In this document: piece after piece, positions 18,098-27,696 of the stretch | How positions within the stretch are numbered: position 1 is the stretch's first letter | Layout: every line of letters starts with the position of its first letter | NCBI GenBank assembly: GCA_001898235.1 | Contig: MKTN01000043.1 | Location: 1-61,570, forward strand | Direction of reading: 5' to 3' | DNA: 61,570 bases | DNA from: Gammaproteobacteria bacterium 39-13 | GTDB lineage: Bacteria; Pseudomonadota; Gammaproteobacteria; Berkiellales; Berkiellaceae | Position numbers and translations under genes: made by a program | The notes under the pieces: model-generated | Told to the model about the DNA's origin: nothing | What the model saw: only the letters and a program-made list of their open reading frames with translations | Database searches by the model: none

Positions 18098-18943
18098 ATG
18101 GATTCACCATCGACTGAAATATCCATTACTAAAATATTGCCAGATATACCTGGGATAAATAATATTCCTCGCACATTAGATTTAGAGCCCTTTCCGCACA
18201 AGCATCTCATGGAATTCTTAAAGCCGGATTTGTATGATGATTTGTGCCAACTGTTTAATGAGGTGCTCGCTAGAGGGATTTTGTTGCCTTCTGATCCCTT
18301 TGAACCAGATAAGTTCAAAGGTTTTACTTATGGGTTTGATGCAGCTTTTTGGCAACCACCACCTGATTTTGGCTATCCTATCAATGAATTCTATTCGTCT
18401 AAATGGATCGAATTTTTTTCAAAATTATTTGATGTCCCATTATCATATGATATCTCATTAACCTTCCACCATCAGCGTTTTAATTCTAAGCCTTTTGCTG
18501 CCCATACAGATTATTGTGTCGTTGGGATGTCCAAGAGATTTTTTTTTAATAAAAAGGTGAGGCAGCATTACTTTGATACTCCCTATTTTATTAAAGATGA
18601 GACAGAAGGAAAAAGATTAAATTTAAGTGTTCAAATGCGTTCAGTTGTCGGCATATTTTACCTTAATAACCCACCATGGCATGAAGTAAATGGGGGAGAG
18701 ACTGGCCTATATGATAGTTATGAAAGTTTTACTTTAGGTAATCCCGTGAAGAAAATTCCCCCAATATCAAATTCTTTGCTGACATTTGAGACTACCCCGA
18801 ATTCTTTTCATACTTACCTTCCTAATCGTGCCAAAGTGCGAAACACGATGATTTTTTGGTTACATACGCCTATAAAACAAAAGATCAATAGATTTCAAGG
18901 AGAGTTACCAACAGAGTATTCTTATGCTAGATACACTAAATAA
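18098..18943 (+). CDS. Putative Fe(II)/2-oxoglutarate-dependent oxygenase
   Basis: A 281-residue protein I assign to the 2OG-Fe(II) dioxygenase fold. The metal triad appears as H136-x-D138 (FAAHTDY) and H238 (SFHTY). R248 (VRNTMIFW) sits at the usual 2OG-carboxylate position. The segment VGIFYLNNPPWHEVNGGETGLYDS is the strand pair typical of prolyl-hydroxylase-like members. GAGG precedes the ATG. It is not linked in an operon: prmC ends 108 nt upstream and an opposite-strand gene follows. The substrate is unknown. Protein hydroxylation is one possibility and small-molecule oxidation another. Confidence 0.72.
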   Translation: MDSPSTEISITKILPDIPGINNIPRTLDLEPFPHKHLMEFLKPDLYDDLCQLFNEVLARGILLPSDPFEPDKFKGFTYGFDAAFWQPPPDFGYPINEFYSSKWIEFFSKLFDVPLSYDISLTFHHQRFNSKPFAAHTDYCVVGMSKRFFFNKKVRQHYFDTPYFIKDETEGKRLNLSVQMRSVVGIFYLNNPPWHEVNGGETGLYDSYESFTLGNPVKKIPPISNSLLTFETTPNSFHTYLPNRAKVRNTMIFWLHTPIKQKINRFQGELPTEYSYARYTK

Positions 18944-19027
18944 CAGCATCGAAAAGAAAGCCATTATTTTACTTTTTTGGAATACTTTATATAATGATTA
19001 CAGACAGAATCTTTCAAGGTTGAAGAT

Positions 19028-20149
19028 TTATTGTATCTCTTTCTGATTTTTAAATTCTATAGGTACTTTTTTCTTGCAGATATTTTTTAAATCTTGCCAC
19101 TGCTGATGAGTTAAAATTGGTTCAGTTTTCATTAGGGTGGCATTTTTTTGAATGTGTTGAATACGCTCTAATAAACCAGGATGATCTGAAAAATATTGAA
19201 AAATTTCTATATTATCTTCAACGATATTGCCTTCACTGGCTATTTTTTCGAAAAACCGCTCAAAATGTTTAACATTTACTTTGGCTTGCTTTAATAGTGA
19301 AACGGCCATATCATCGGCTTGCTGTTCATTTTCTCTGGTATATTTTAAATGAATGAGTTCAGAGGCATAATCGGCTGATGAGCCAAATGCGCCGGTTAAG
19401 ATGAGATGGATCCCCATCTTGCGCAAGATCCCTTCAGAAGGATGATGTTTAATGACATGTCCCATTTCATGCGCTAATACACCTGCAACTTCATCCGGGT
19501 TATCTGCATAAGATAATAGACCGCTCAAAATTACGATATAATTACCTGGCACAGCAAACGCATTAATGTCTTTTTCGCCGGATTGGATCACCTTCACATC
19601 AACATTATTCTCTATAGGCGTATTTTTAGAAAGTTTTGATATCATTATTTCTAATGCTTTTTGTCCTGCAGGATAAACACATTCTTCTGCATCTGGCACC
19701 ATTTCTCCAATGACATATTGCCCTAGTGCATTATCCCAACTATGAGGAATAATTTTAGCAATGATAGGGGCAGCAAGCGGGATCCCCCAAAGTAAACCTG
19801 TGAGCAACAAGATAGTGGCAAGTACCAGTAACCATACTCTACGCCAAGAATGAATAACGCCAGAATGTTTGATATTTTTTTGCTGAACGAGTGGAAGGAT
19901 AGCTAAATAGTCAGATTCTTTTTCGATGATTAATCTGGCGCCTGGCGCGTTCTTGCAGCCAATGACTGCAGGACGTCCATGGGTTGGACGCTCCATGACT
20001 TGAAGAGTAGAAGATTCCCAATGAAGAGTAGATTGAATATCATTTTCATTCATTATGATATTTAATCCTGTCGAAGATATGTCGACAGAGACGATGAAAG
20101 GTCGTAATGTTTTACCGTCAAAGAAACGTGCGGTAAAGGAGCTTGTCAC
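19028..20149 (-). CDS. Membrane-anchored M48 family zinc metallopeptidase
   Basis: A 373-residue protein. An N-terminal non-catalytic domain (1-95) is followed by one transmembrane segment (about 103-126). The M48 catalytic domain has the zinc motif HEMGH (H227, E228, H231) and the third-ligand region ENEQQADDMAV. The fold resembles periplasmic BepA/LoiP-type quality-control proteases. The GTG start directly abuts the TAG stop of the YjgN-like gene, so the two are translationally coupled. M48 proteases next to DUF898 membrane proteins form a recurrent pair. Confidence 0.88.
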   Translation of the reverse strand: MTSSFTARFFDGKTLRPFIVSVDISSTGLNIIMNENDIQSTLHWESSTLQVMERPTHGRPAVIGCKNAPGARLIIEKESDYLAILPLVQQKNIKHSGVIHSWRRVWLLVLATILLLTGLLWGIPLAAPIIAKIIPHSWDNALGQYVIGEMVPDAEECVYPAGQKALEIMISKLSKNTPIENNVDVKVIQSGEKDINAFAVPGNYIVILSGLLSYADNPDEVAGVLAHEMGHVIKHHPSEGILRKMGIHLILTGAFGSSADYASELIHLKYTRENEQQADDMAVSLLKQAKVNVKHFERFFEKIASEGNIVEDNIEIFQYFSDHPGLLERIQHIQKNATLMKTEPILTHQQWQDLKNICKKKVPIEFKNQKEIQ

Positions 20150-21424
20150 CTAAAATAATCCTATATTCAGATCAAACAAGGAGCTTAAACCTTCTCCAGA
20201 TTTATCTTTTTCTCCAGTGGCTTGTAAAATAGGTGATTTTTCAATGTCTCCCGTGACGCTAACGTGTTTACAGAAAAACTTTTGACGACGTTGAATAACA
20301 ATCGGCAATCCTAGTCCTAATGTAAAGATGAGAATAAAGAAATTTCCGCAGAGTTGTTTAAATAAACCCCATCCGGTCATTGTGCAATGAAAACCGATAT
20401 CGCCAAAGCTCAAATTGTTATATTTCATTCTAATAAACGCTGCTCTGTACCAGAAACGGGCGAAAAAAATCATGATAACAGCAAGGATAAATATTAACGC
20501 GGTTACTGAGGAAATTTTTTGCAGTTCCTCTAATCCTGCTGCTATATGCTCTGTGCTTTCAGTGGCTTGTTGGATATTCTCAGTGTGCATTGAAAGTAGG
20601 GAAACAATAAAACCAACAATTGCTGCTAGTAAAACCCCTATCGCAATAGTTAATAAATGAATGCCAAAGAGTTTGCCATATTCTGGTTTGAAGCTCGCTT
20701 GTTGTGAACCAAAAAATATTTTTTTGATTTTATATTTGTAGGTCATGGCATCGGCGAAAGGGATCCATAAACCTAAAGTAATTATCTTCAATAACGTATG
20801 AAAGAAACCAATAAATCCATAGAGAATGGCTGAGCCTGTCATATGTCCACGGATCCCTCGCCAGCGAGTGCGTGTCACTCTATAACGTAATGAACCAAAG
20901 ATGGCAGCAAAAGGTAAGTAGGCATAATAAAAAACGAGGTAGCCAAACACAATGATTGAAGCACTTACAAAGGTTTTTTGTTCTTGACTGGAGAGTTTAT
21001 CCCAAACGTCATCATCTGATGAACTATGTTTTTTTGATTTTGTCTTTTTTTTGCTGTCCGGCACTTCAAGCGATTGAGCATGTTGTGCAGTTGCCTGCTT
21101 TTGTTCTAATTGTTCCATTTTATGCGTAATTTTATTCATAGAAGAAAATGCATAGAAGAATGGAATAGAAAGTATGCCAATAATTACCAATGCCTTTATA
21201 AATCCCCAAAATAACTCAATACCGTAGCCTGTGTATTCAAAGCGATCATTCATTAATAAAAATCCAGAGGTGGTATAACGCCTTTGACGGGTTTTACCCC
21301 AATAGTGGTATATACCTAAAGTAATGACGCCTAAAAAAACATTCAGTAGGAAAATTTTATATTGCTCTCCAAGGCGACCATCATAGACGATGGGCTGCGC
21401 CGGGAGCATTTCTTGATTTTTCAT
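20150..21424 (-). CDS. DUF898 (YjgN-like) polytopic membrane protein
   Basis: A 424-residue integral membrane protein with repeated DUF898 signatures: YDGRLGEQYKIFLLNVFLGVITLGIYHYWGKTRQRR (residues 14-49) and later ITLGLWIPFADAMTYKYKIK and LGLGLPIVIQRRQKFFCKH. About six hydrophobic spans are visible. A Lys/Ser-rich cytosolic loop lies near 120-140. The function of DUF898 is not established. Coupling to the M48 protease gene suggests a shared envelope role. A stem-loop lies close to its start. Confidence 0.85.
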   Translation of the reverse strand: MKNQEMLPAQPIVYDGRLGEQYKIFLLNVFLGVITLGIYHYWGKTRQRRYTTSGFLLMNDRFEYTGYGIELFWGFIKALVIIGILSIPFFYAFSSMNKITHKMEQLEQKQATAQHAQSLEVPDSKKKTKSKKHSSSDDDVWDKLSSQEQKTFVSASIIVFGYLVFYYAYLPFAAIFGSLRYRVTRTRWRGIRGHMTGSAILYGFIGFFHTLLKIITLGLWIPFADAMTYKYKIKKIFFGSQQASFKPEYGKLFGIHLLTIAIGVLLAAIVGFIVSLLSMHTENIQQATESTEHIAAGLEELQKISSVTALIFILAVIMIFFARFWYRAAFIRMKYNNLSFGDIGFHCTMTGWGLFKQLCGNFFILIFTLGLGLPIVIQRRQKFFCKHVSVTGDIEKSPILQATGEKDKSGEGLSSLFDLNIGLF

Positions 21425-21432
21425 GGCAAAAG

Positions 21433-21461
21433 AACCCCTAGAAATTATTTTTCTAAGGGGT
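21433..21461 (-). promoter_or_regulatory. 5'-UTR stem-loop ahead of the yjgN-like gene
   Basis: ACCCCT-AGAAA and TTTCT-AAGGGGT pair with one bulge, 8 nt before the ATG on the minus strand. The only AGGGG-type Shine-Dalgarno is inside the stem, so folding could mask ribosome binding. It could also be the tail of an upstream terminator. Confidence 0.35.
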
Positions 21462-21516
21462 ATGTCGGCAGGAGGGATGAATACTTAATAGGGCTTCATC
21501 TGGTACTGGGTCCCAT

Positions 21517-21658
21517 AAGACCCTCACCCTAACCCTCTCCCGCTTGCGGGAGAGGGGATCGGATGGAGATTTCATTGTCTGCTAAGCGAAGCGATAGCAG
21601 ACATATTTACCCTCGCCCGCTTCGCGGGAGAGGGTGCCCGAAGGGCGGGTGAGGGGAA
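21517..21658. repeat. Dispersed GC-rich palindromic repeat, family A (copy 2, compound)
   Basis: The left arm is AAGACCCTCACCCTAACC, then CTCTCCCGC-TTGCGGGAGAGG. A central 9-bp hairpin TGTCTGCTA / TAGCAGACA follows. The right arm CCTCGCCCGCTTCGCGGGAGAGGG ends in GGGCGGGTGAGGGG, complementary to the left end. The whole unit can fold into a nested cruciform. It lies 15 nt past the gatB stop and may also end gatCAB transcription. Confidence 0.8.
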
Positions 21659-21673
21659 AGTAAATGCAGTGGC

Positions 21674-23113
21674 TCAAGAAGAAAGCTTCTTCTTCAAGAG
21701 TTCATTTACCTGTGCAGGATTGGCTTTGCCTTTGGTTGCTTTCATCACTTGCCCAACCAAGAATCCAAACACTCTTTCATTGCCTGAGCGATAATCAGCT
21801 ACTTGCGCGGCATTATTAGCAATCACTTCGTCAATGGCTTTCTCAATCGCGCCAAAGTCTGTGACTTGCTTTAAGCCTTGGCGTTCGATGATTTCATCGG
21901 CAGAGCCTTCTTGTGCCCACATCGCTTCAAACACTGTTTTGGCAATTTTACCAGAGATAGTGTTATCAATAATGCGAAGCAAGAGTTGCCCTAATTGCAC
22001 TGCACTGACAGGACTTTTTTCAAGCGATAAATTCGCTTTGTTTAAAGCACCCAGCAATTCACCCATGACCCAGTTAGCGGCCAATTTAGGATCTTTTTTG
22101 TCGATGGTATCGACGACAGTTTCGTAATAATCAGCTAGCGTCTTTTCTGCGGTTAGTACACCTGCGTCATAAGCTTTTAGACCGAACACCTCTATAAAGC
22201 GCTGACGTTTATTCGCAGGAAGCTCTGGTAAATGCGCTTTCATGCCTTCTACAAACTGCGGATCTAGGATAACTGGTAGCAAGTCAGGATCAGGGAAGTA
22301 GCGGTAATCATTTGCTTCTTCTTTATCACGCATAGGGCGGTTTCGTTGTTTTACTGAATCCCATAACATTGTTTGCTGTACAATTTTGCCGCCACCTTCA
22401 AGCACTTCAATTTGTCGTTGAATTTCAAAATTGATAGCTTGCTCGACAAAACGAAAAGAATTGATATTTTTGGTCTCAGTTCGCGTGCCAAAACCTGTTT
22501 CGCCTTTACGTCGGATGGAAACATTCGCATCGCAACGGAAAGAACCTTCTTGCATGTTGCCATCACAAATATCAATGTAGCACACCAAAGCGTGAAGCAA
22601 TTTAAGATAAGCAACCGCTTCTTGTGCGGAACGAAGATCAGGCTCAGACACAATTTCTAACAAGGGAGTGCCAGCACGATTAAGATCAATTCCCGAATGG
22701 TGATGAAAGTCTTCATGTAGCGACTTTCCTGCATCTTCTTCTAAATGCGCCCGAGTAATGCCGATGCGTTTGGTTTGATTATCGCCAAATTCAATATCAA
22801 GAAAACCACTGTGAACGATAGGAAGTTCATATTGACTGATCTGATATCCCTTAGGAAGATCAGGATAAAAGTAGTTTTTTCTTGCAAAAATGGAGCGGTG
22901 CGCAATTTGGCTATTGGTGGCTAAACCAAATAAAACAGCCATGCGTACAGCTTCTTTATTTAATACCGGCAATACACCAGGCATGCCAAGATCAATTGCG
23001 CAAGCTTGCGTATTGGGAGAGGCGCCAAAAGCCGTTGAAGCCCCTGAAAATATTTTTGAATGGGTTTTGAGTTGTGCGTGCACTTCTAAACCGATAACGG
23101 CTTCCCATTGCAT
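21674..23113 (-). CDS. gatB: Aspartyl/glutamyl-tRNA amidotransferase subunit B
   Basis: A 479-residue GatB, the kinase/tRNA-binding subunit of the amidotransferase that converts Glu-tRNA(Gln) or Asp-tRNA(Asn) to the cognate amide. The N-terminus [24 protein letters not shown] and the signature [16 protein letters not shown] are present. So are [15 protein letters not shown] and the C-terminal YqeY-like tRNA-binding domain. It is the third gene of gatCAB. The tRNA-Gln in the window means the enzyme should serve Gln or Asn charging, depending on whether glnS or asnS exists elsewhere. Confidence 0.97.
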   Translation of the reverse strand: MQWEAVIGLEVHAQLKTHSKIFSGASTAFGASPNTQACAIDLGMPGVLPVLNKEAVRMAVLFGLATNSQIAHRSIFARKNYFYPDLPKGYQISQYELPIVHSGFLDIEFGDNQTKRIGITRAHLEEDAGKSLHEDFHHHSGIDLNRAGTPLLEIVSEPDLRSAQEAVAYLKLLHALVCYIDICDGNMQEGSFRCDANVSIRRKGETGFGTRTETKNINSFRFVEQAINFEIQRQIEVLEGGGKIVQQTMLWDSVKQRNRPMRDKEEANDYRYFPDPDLLPVILDPQFVEGMKAHLPELPANKRQRFIEVFGLKAYDAGVLTAEKTLADYYETVVDTIDKKDPKLAANWVMGELLGALNKANLSLEKSPVSAVQLGQLLLRIIDNTISGKIAKTVFEAMWAQEGSADEIIERQGLKQVTDFGAIEKAIDEVIANNAAQVADYRSGNERVFGFLVGQVMKATKGKANPAQVNELLKKKLSS

Positions 23114-23137
23114 GTGGAGTTCTCCTTTTAAAAATCT

Positions 23138-24601
23138 TTAGGCGCAGCTCTTAGGGATCCGCTTATGCCAATCAGTTTGTTGTTGATAACAATGTGCTGC
23201 ATTTAAAAGCAAGCCTTCATCAAAATGTTTGCCCGTTAACTGGACCCCAACTGGCAAATCATTGACAAAACCTGCAGGAATACTTAAACCGGGTAAACCT
23301 GCCAAATTGGTTGCTATGGTATAAATGTCTGAGAGATACATGCTGACTGGATCATTCGCTTTTTCCCCAATTTTAAAAGCGGGGGTAGGCGTGGTTGGTC
23401 CGATGAGAAAATCAACTTGTTCAAAGACACGTTTGAAATCATCGCTGATTAGTTTTCGCACTTTTTGCGCTTTCAAATAATAAGCGTCGTAATATCCTGA
23501 TGAAAGGGCATAAGTACCAACCATGATGCGACGTTTCACTTCATCACCAAATCCTTCAGAGCGAGATCGTTTATAGAGATCTTCTAAATCTTTAGGGTTA
23601 TCGCAACGATGGCCATACCGTACCCCATCAAAGCGTGACAAGTTGGAGGAACATTCAGCAGAAGCAACAACGTAATAAACAGAAATAGAGAGAGGACTTG
23701 TTGGCAAGGAAACTTCTTGTATGCGCGCGCCTAATTTTTCAAAAGTAGCAATGGCATCTTGAACGCGCTTTTCAACTTCTCTGTCTAGTCCTTGTTTAAA
23801 ATATTCTTTGGGTATACCAATGATTTTTCCTGAGAGAGATTGATTTAACAACGCCACATAGTCTGGCACGGGAACATCAACACTTGTAGAGTCTTTGGGA
23901 TCAAATCCCGACATTGCTTGTAGCAACATGGCAACATCTTCAGCTGTTTGGGCAAAAGGACCGCCCTGATCAAGGCTGGATGCAAAGGCTATCATGCCAT
24001 AACGAGAGATCCGGCCATAAGTGGGTTTAAGACCTGTGACTCCGCAAAGTGCTGCGGGTTGACGAATAGAGCCGCCTGTGTCGGTGCCTGAGGACGCTGG
24101 TGTAAGGCGTGCTGCGACTGCAGCAGCTGAGCCGCCTGATGAGCCACCAGGAACTGTGTTAAGATCCCAAGGATTGTGCACAGGACCATAAAAACTGGTT
24201 TCATTAGAAGAGCCCATCGCAAATTCATCCATATTAGTTTTACCTAACATGACCATGCCTGCAGCATCTACCTGAGACACCATTGTTGCATCATAGGGCG
24301 AAATAAAATTATCCAGCATTTTAGAGCCGCACGAAGTTTTAATGCCTTTGGTGCAGAAGATATCTTTATGTGCGATAGGAAGGCCGGTTAAAGGACCAGC
24401 TTGATTTTGAGCACGTACGGCATCGCATTGCTTTGCCTTTTCTAAAGCGTGCTCGGCTGTAACAGTAATAAAGCTATTATATTTTTTATCTAATTTTTCG
24501 ATGCGATCCAGGAAGTATTGAGTTAACTCAACGCTAGAGAGTGTTTTTTTAGCCAGCTCTTCAGAGAGTTGGGCTAATGTCATTGTATGGATTGCTGTCA
24601 T
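23138..24601 (-). CDS. gatA: Aspartyl/glutamyl-tRNA amidotransferase subunit A
   Basis: A 487-residue amidase-signature enzyme supplying ammonia from glutamine. The catalytic Lys is in [14 protein letters not shown]. The Ser-cisSer-Lys triad continues in [17 protein letters not shown] and [18 protein letters not shown]. Length is standard. It begins 47 nt after gatC and ends 24 nt before gatB. Confidence 0.97.
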   Translation of the reverse strand: MTAIHTMTLAQLSEELAKKTLSSVELTQYFLDRIEKLDKKYNSFITVTAEHALEKAKQCDAVRAQNQAGPLTGLPIAHKDIFCTKGIKTSCGSKMLDNFISPYDATMVSQVDAAGMVMLGKTNMDEFAMGSSNETSFYGPVHNPWDLNTVPGGSSGGSAAAVAARLTPASSGTDTGGSIRQPAALCGVTGLKPTYGRISRYGMIAFASSLDQGGPFAQTAEDVAMLLQAMSGFDPKDSTSVDVPVPDYVALLNQSLSGKIIGIPKEYFKQGLDREVEKRVQDAIATFEKLGARIQEVSLPTSPLSISVYYVVASAECSSNLSRFDGVRYGHRCDNPKDLEDLYKRSRSEGFGDEVKRRIMVGTYALSSGYYDAYYLKAQKVRKLISDDFKRVFEQVDFLIGPTTPTPAFKIGEKANDPVSMYLSDIYTIATNLAGLPGLSIPAGFVNDLPVGVQLTGKHFDEGLLLNAAHCYQQQTDWHKRIPKSCA

Positions 24602-24648
24602 GAAAAATCCCCCTGTTTTGGCAGACTGACTCCTAATTTTAAGGAGCG

Positions 24649-24945
24649 TTATTGTTCATCTATTACCTTAGGAACAAGGTAGAGACCTGCCTCAGTTGAT
24701 GGCGCAATGGCTTGAAATAATTCGCGTTGATCAGTTTCAGTAACCTTATCTTCGCGCATGCGTTGTGTAAGATGTTCCATAGGATGTGCCATAGGAACAA
24801 TGTTGTCCGTATCGGCTTCATTGATCTGGGCTATGAGATCAAGGATCTTGGAAATGTTACTAGCATAGAATGGGATCTGCTGTTCATTTAATGTTAATCG
24901 CGCGAGATGCGCAATTTTTTCGACTTCCTGGCGATCTAAAGGCAT
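24649..24945 (-). CDS. gatC: Aspartyl/glutamyl-tRNA amidotransferase subunit C
   Basis: A 98-residue GatC, the small belt subunit that stabilises GatA-GatB. The N-terminal [16 protein letters not shown] and the C-terminal LREDKV-equivalent [11 protein letters not shown] with FQAIAP are typical. It is the first gene of gatCAB and is divergent from mreB across a 152-nt gap. Confidence 0.95.
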   Translation of the reverse strand: MPLDRQEVEKIAHLARLTLNEQQIPFYASNISKILDLIAQINEADTDNIVPMAHPMEHLTQRMREDKVTETDQRELFQAIAPSTEAGLYLVPKVIDEQ

Positions 24946-24990
24946 AATAACTTCCTTAATCTGACGAATACTAAGTCAAACTACTAAGGC

Positions 24991-24996
24991 TATAAT
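24991..24996 (+). promoter_or_regulatory. Candidate -10 box for mreB operon
   Basis: A perfect TATAAT about 100 nt ahead of mreB in the gatC-mreB divergent gap. No good -35 lies at 16-18 nt upstream (ATACTA), so it may be activator-dependent or not used. Confidence 0.3.
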
Positions 24997-25085
24997 AAAA
25001 TAAAAGTTAGGTAGGGCCGTTAATGTACCATAGCTGCCTTGCTGAAAATAGTAGACGTTTATAAACTAAGGTATGTGTCACGTAG

Positions 25086-26144
<1,059 letters not shown>

Positions 26145-26162
26145 GTTCAAGGAGAGTAGCTT

Positions 26163-27098
26163 ATTCAACTTACATTTAAACCTGCGCGACCGAATGGGTG
26201 GCATCTTTTTGTCCCCATGCTTGCCTCATTCATTCTTATTTTTGCAGGCGAGCGTTGGCCTGGCATCTCCACTGTCCAGCACTTTCTCGCGCGCGCAGTG
26301 TCGCCTATTCAGTCTACAGTCGACATGCCTATCTCTTTGATTGAACAAACAGAAATTTTTTTCAAGGAACGCGTCAGCTTGTTGACTGAAAATGCAAGCT
26401 TGAGGCAGCAGCATATTTATCTGCAGGCACAAGTACAAAAATTGCGTGCCTTAGAAGCTGAAAATCATGAACTAAGAGAATTATTACAATCTGTGGGACA
26501 GGAAAAGGAATCTTTTTCAGAAGCCAGAATGATCCATGCAGATATAGATCCTTTCCGCCAACAAATTTTATTAAATAAAGGCAAAGATCAAGGCGTAGAA
26601 GTAGGGCAGCCCGTCATTGATGCGCATGGTTTAGTGGGGGTAGTGCTTGATCGTAATAAAGAGACTTCTCGTGTTCTTTTGTTAACGGATACGGGCTTTG
26701 CTGTTCCAGTGCAATCAGTACGTAGCGGTGAAAGAGCGATTGCAACTGGAGGTGGTACAGGGGGAGAGCTTCGTTTAAATTATGTTCCTCGTACCTCTGA
26801 TTTCATGGAAGGAGATCAACTAGTGACCTCTGGATTAGGAGGACGCTTTCCGGCAGGTTATCCGGTAGGTGTTATTACTTCTATTCAACATGATCCCAGT
26901 ACGCGTTTTACATTGATTGGGGTGAGTCCAAGTGCAAAATTGGGACAATTGCGGCATATTTTGTTGGTAAAACAGCATGATAATGCGCTCAAACAAGAAA
27001 TCACAACAGCTGCTGCAGGCTCCACGGTAGCAACGGATCCAAAATTTAATCAAAAGGTAGAAGAAGCACCATCTACCCCGCCGGCTAATGAAGAGTAA
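26163..27098 (+). CDS. mreC: Rod shape-determining protein MreC (probable ATT start)
   Basis: A periplasmic elongasome scaffold. A coiled coil follows the membrane anchor (IYLQAQVQKLRALEAENHELRELL), then the two beta-barrel domains with QQILLNKGKDQGVEVGQPVID and VTSGLGGRFPAGYPVGVI. The first in-frame ATG (26217) would start inside the membrane helix (MLASFILIFAGE). An AAGGAG Shine-Dalgarno lies at 26149-26154 and the only stop ahead is TAG at 26157-26159. The open frame then begins near ATT 26163 and reads QLTFKPARPNGWHLFVP, a plausible cytosolic N-terminus. I therefore place the start at ATT, giving about 311 residues. The C-terminal tail is Thr/Ala/Pro-rich. Confidence 0.9.
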   Translation: MQLTFKPARPNGWHLFVPMLASFILIFAGERWPGISTVQHFLARAVSPIQSTVDMPISLIEQTEIFFKERVSLLTENASLRQQHIYLQAQVQKLRALEAENHELRELLQSVGQEKESFSEARMIHADIDPFRQQILLNKGKDQGVEVGQPVIDAHGLVGVVLDRNKETSRVLLLTDTGFAVPVQSVRSGERAIATGGGTGGELRLNYVPRTSDFMEGDQLVTSGLGGRFPAGYPVGVITSIQHDPSTRFTLIGVSPSAKLGQLRHILLVKQHDNALKQEITTAAAGSTVATDPKFNQKVEEAPSTPPANEE

Positions 27099-27101
27099 AG
27101 C

Positions 27102-27608
27102 ATGATACGCACAATTCGATGGTGGCTTTTTTTGGGATTAGGATTTTATTTTTGTGGCATCTTAACCGTATTGCCTTTATCTGATGCATATCAGTGGTAT
27201 AGGCCGCAATGGTTGTTGATGTTCTTTATATTTTGCCAAATATCTTTTCCTCGATCTTTTAACCCTGTATTGGCTTGGGCCGGAGGATTGTTGTTAGATT
27301 GTTTGCTAGGTACTCGTTTTGGTGAAAATGCTTTGATTTTTACTGTTATTTGTTACATTGCTGCCTTGGTTAGGCCTCGTTTTCTACTGCGGCCTTTATG
27401 GCAGCAGATAGGAAAGATTTCTTTATTGATTTGTTTAGGACAAATTTTTACGCTCTGGTTCCATGCCCTAGACGGACATAATCCTCACACCTTGTTATAT
27501 TGGATGGGAACAGTCTCTAGCTGTTTGATATGGCCCTTATTTGTTAAGTTTTTTCAAGGCATCAGCCGTATGTTTAGTGTTGCTGCATTCTCTTCTCGTA
27601 GTATTTAA
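27102..27608 (+). CDS. mreD: Rod shape-determining protein MreD
   Basis: A 168-residue polytopic inner-membrane protein with about five hydrophobic spans. The family hallmark WAGGLLLDCLLGTRFGENAL is present. It follows mreC by 3 nt. It partners MreC in controlling the MreB/RodA elongasome. maf, commonly found between mreD and rng in gammaproteobacteria, is absent here. Confidence 0.93.
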   Translation: MIRTIRWWLFLGLGFYFCGILTVLPLSDAYQWYRPQWLLMFFIFCQISFPRSFNPVLAWAGGLLLDCLLGTRFGENALIFTVICYIAALVRPRFLLRPLWQQIGKISLLICLGQIFTLWFHALDGHNPHTLLYWMGTVSSCLIWPLFVKFFQGISRMFSVAAFSSRSI

Positions 27609-27696
27609 GACTGCTAAGCAAGTAATCATCTTTCCTGCATCCTGAGCTCCTTTCATGAGGAGAAGGAATAAAGATAGAAAATAATTTGGAGGTATC

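Noticed and set aside
21517-21658. Possible CRISPR-like repeat cluster
   Set aside because: The arms are inverted rather than direct repeats with uniform spacers, and no cas gene is near.
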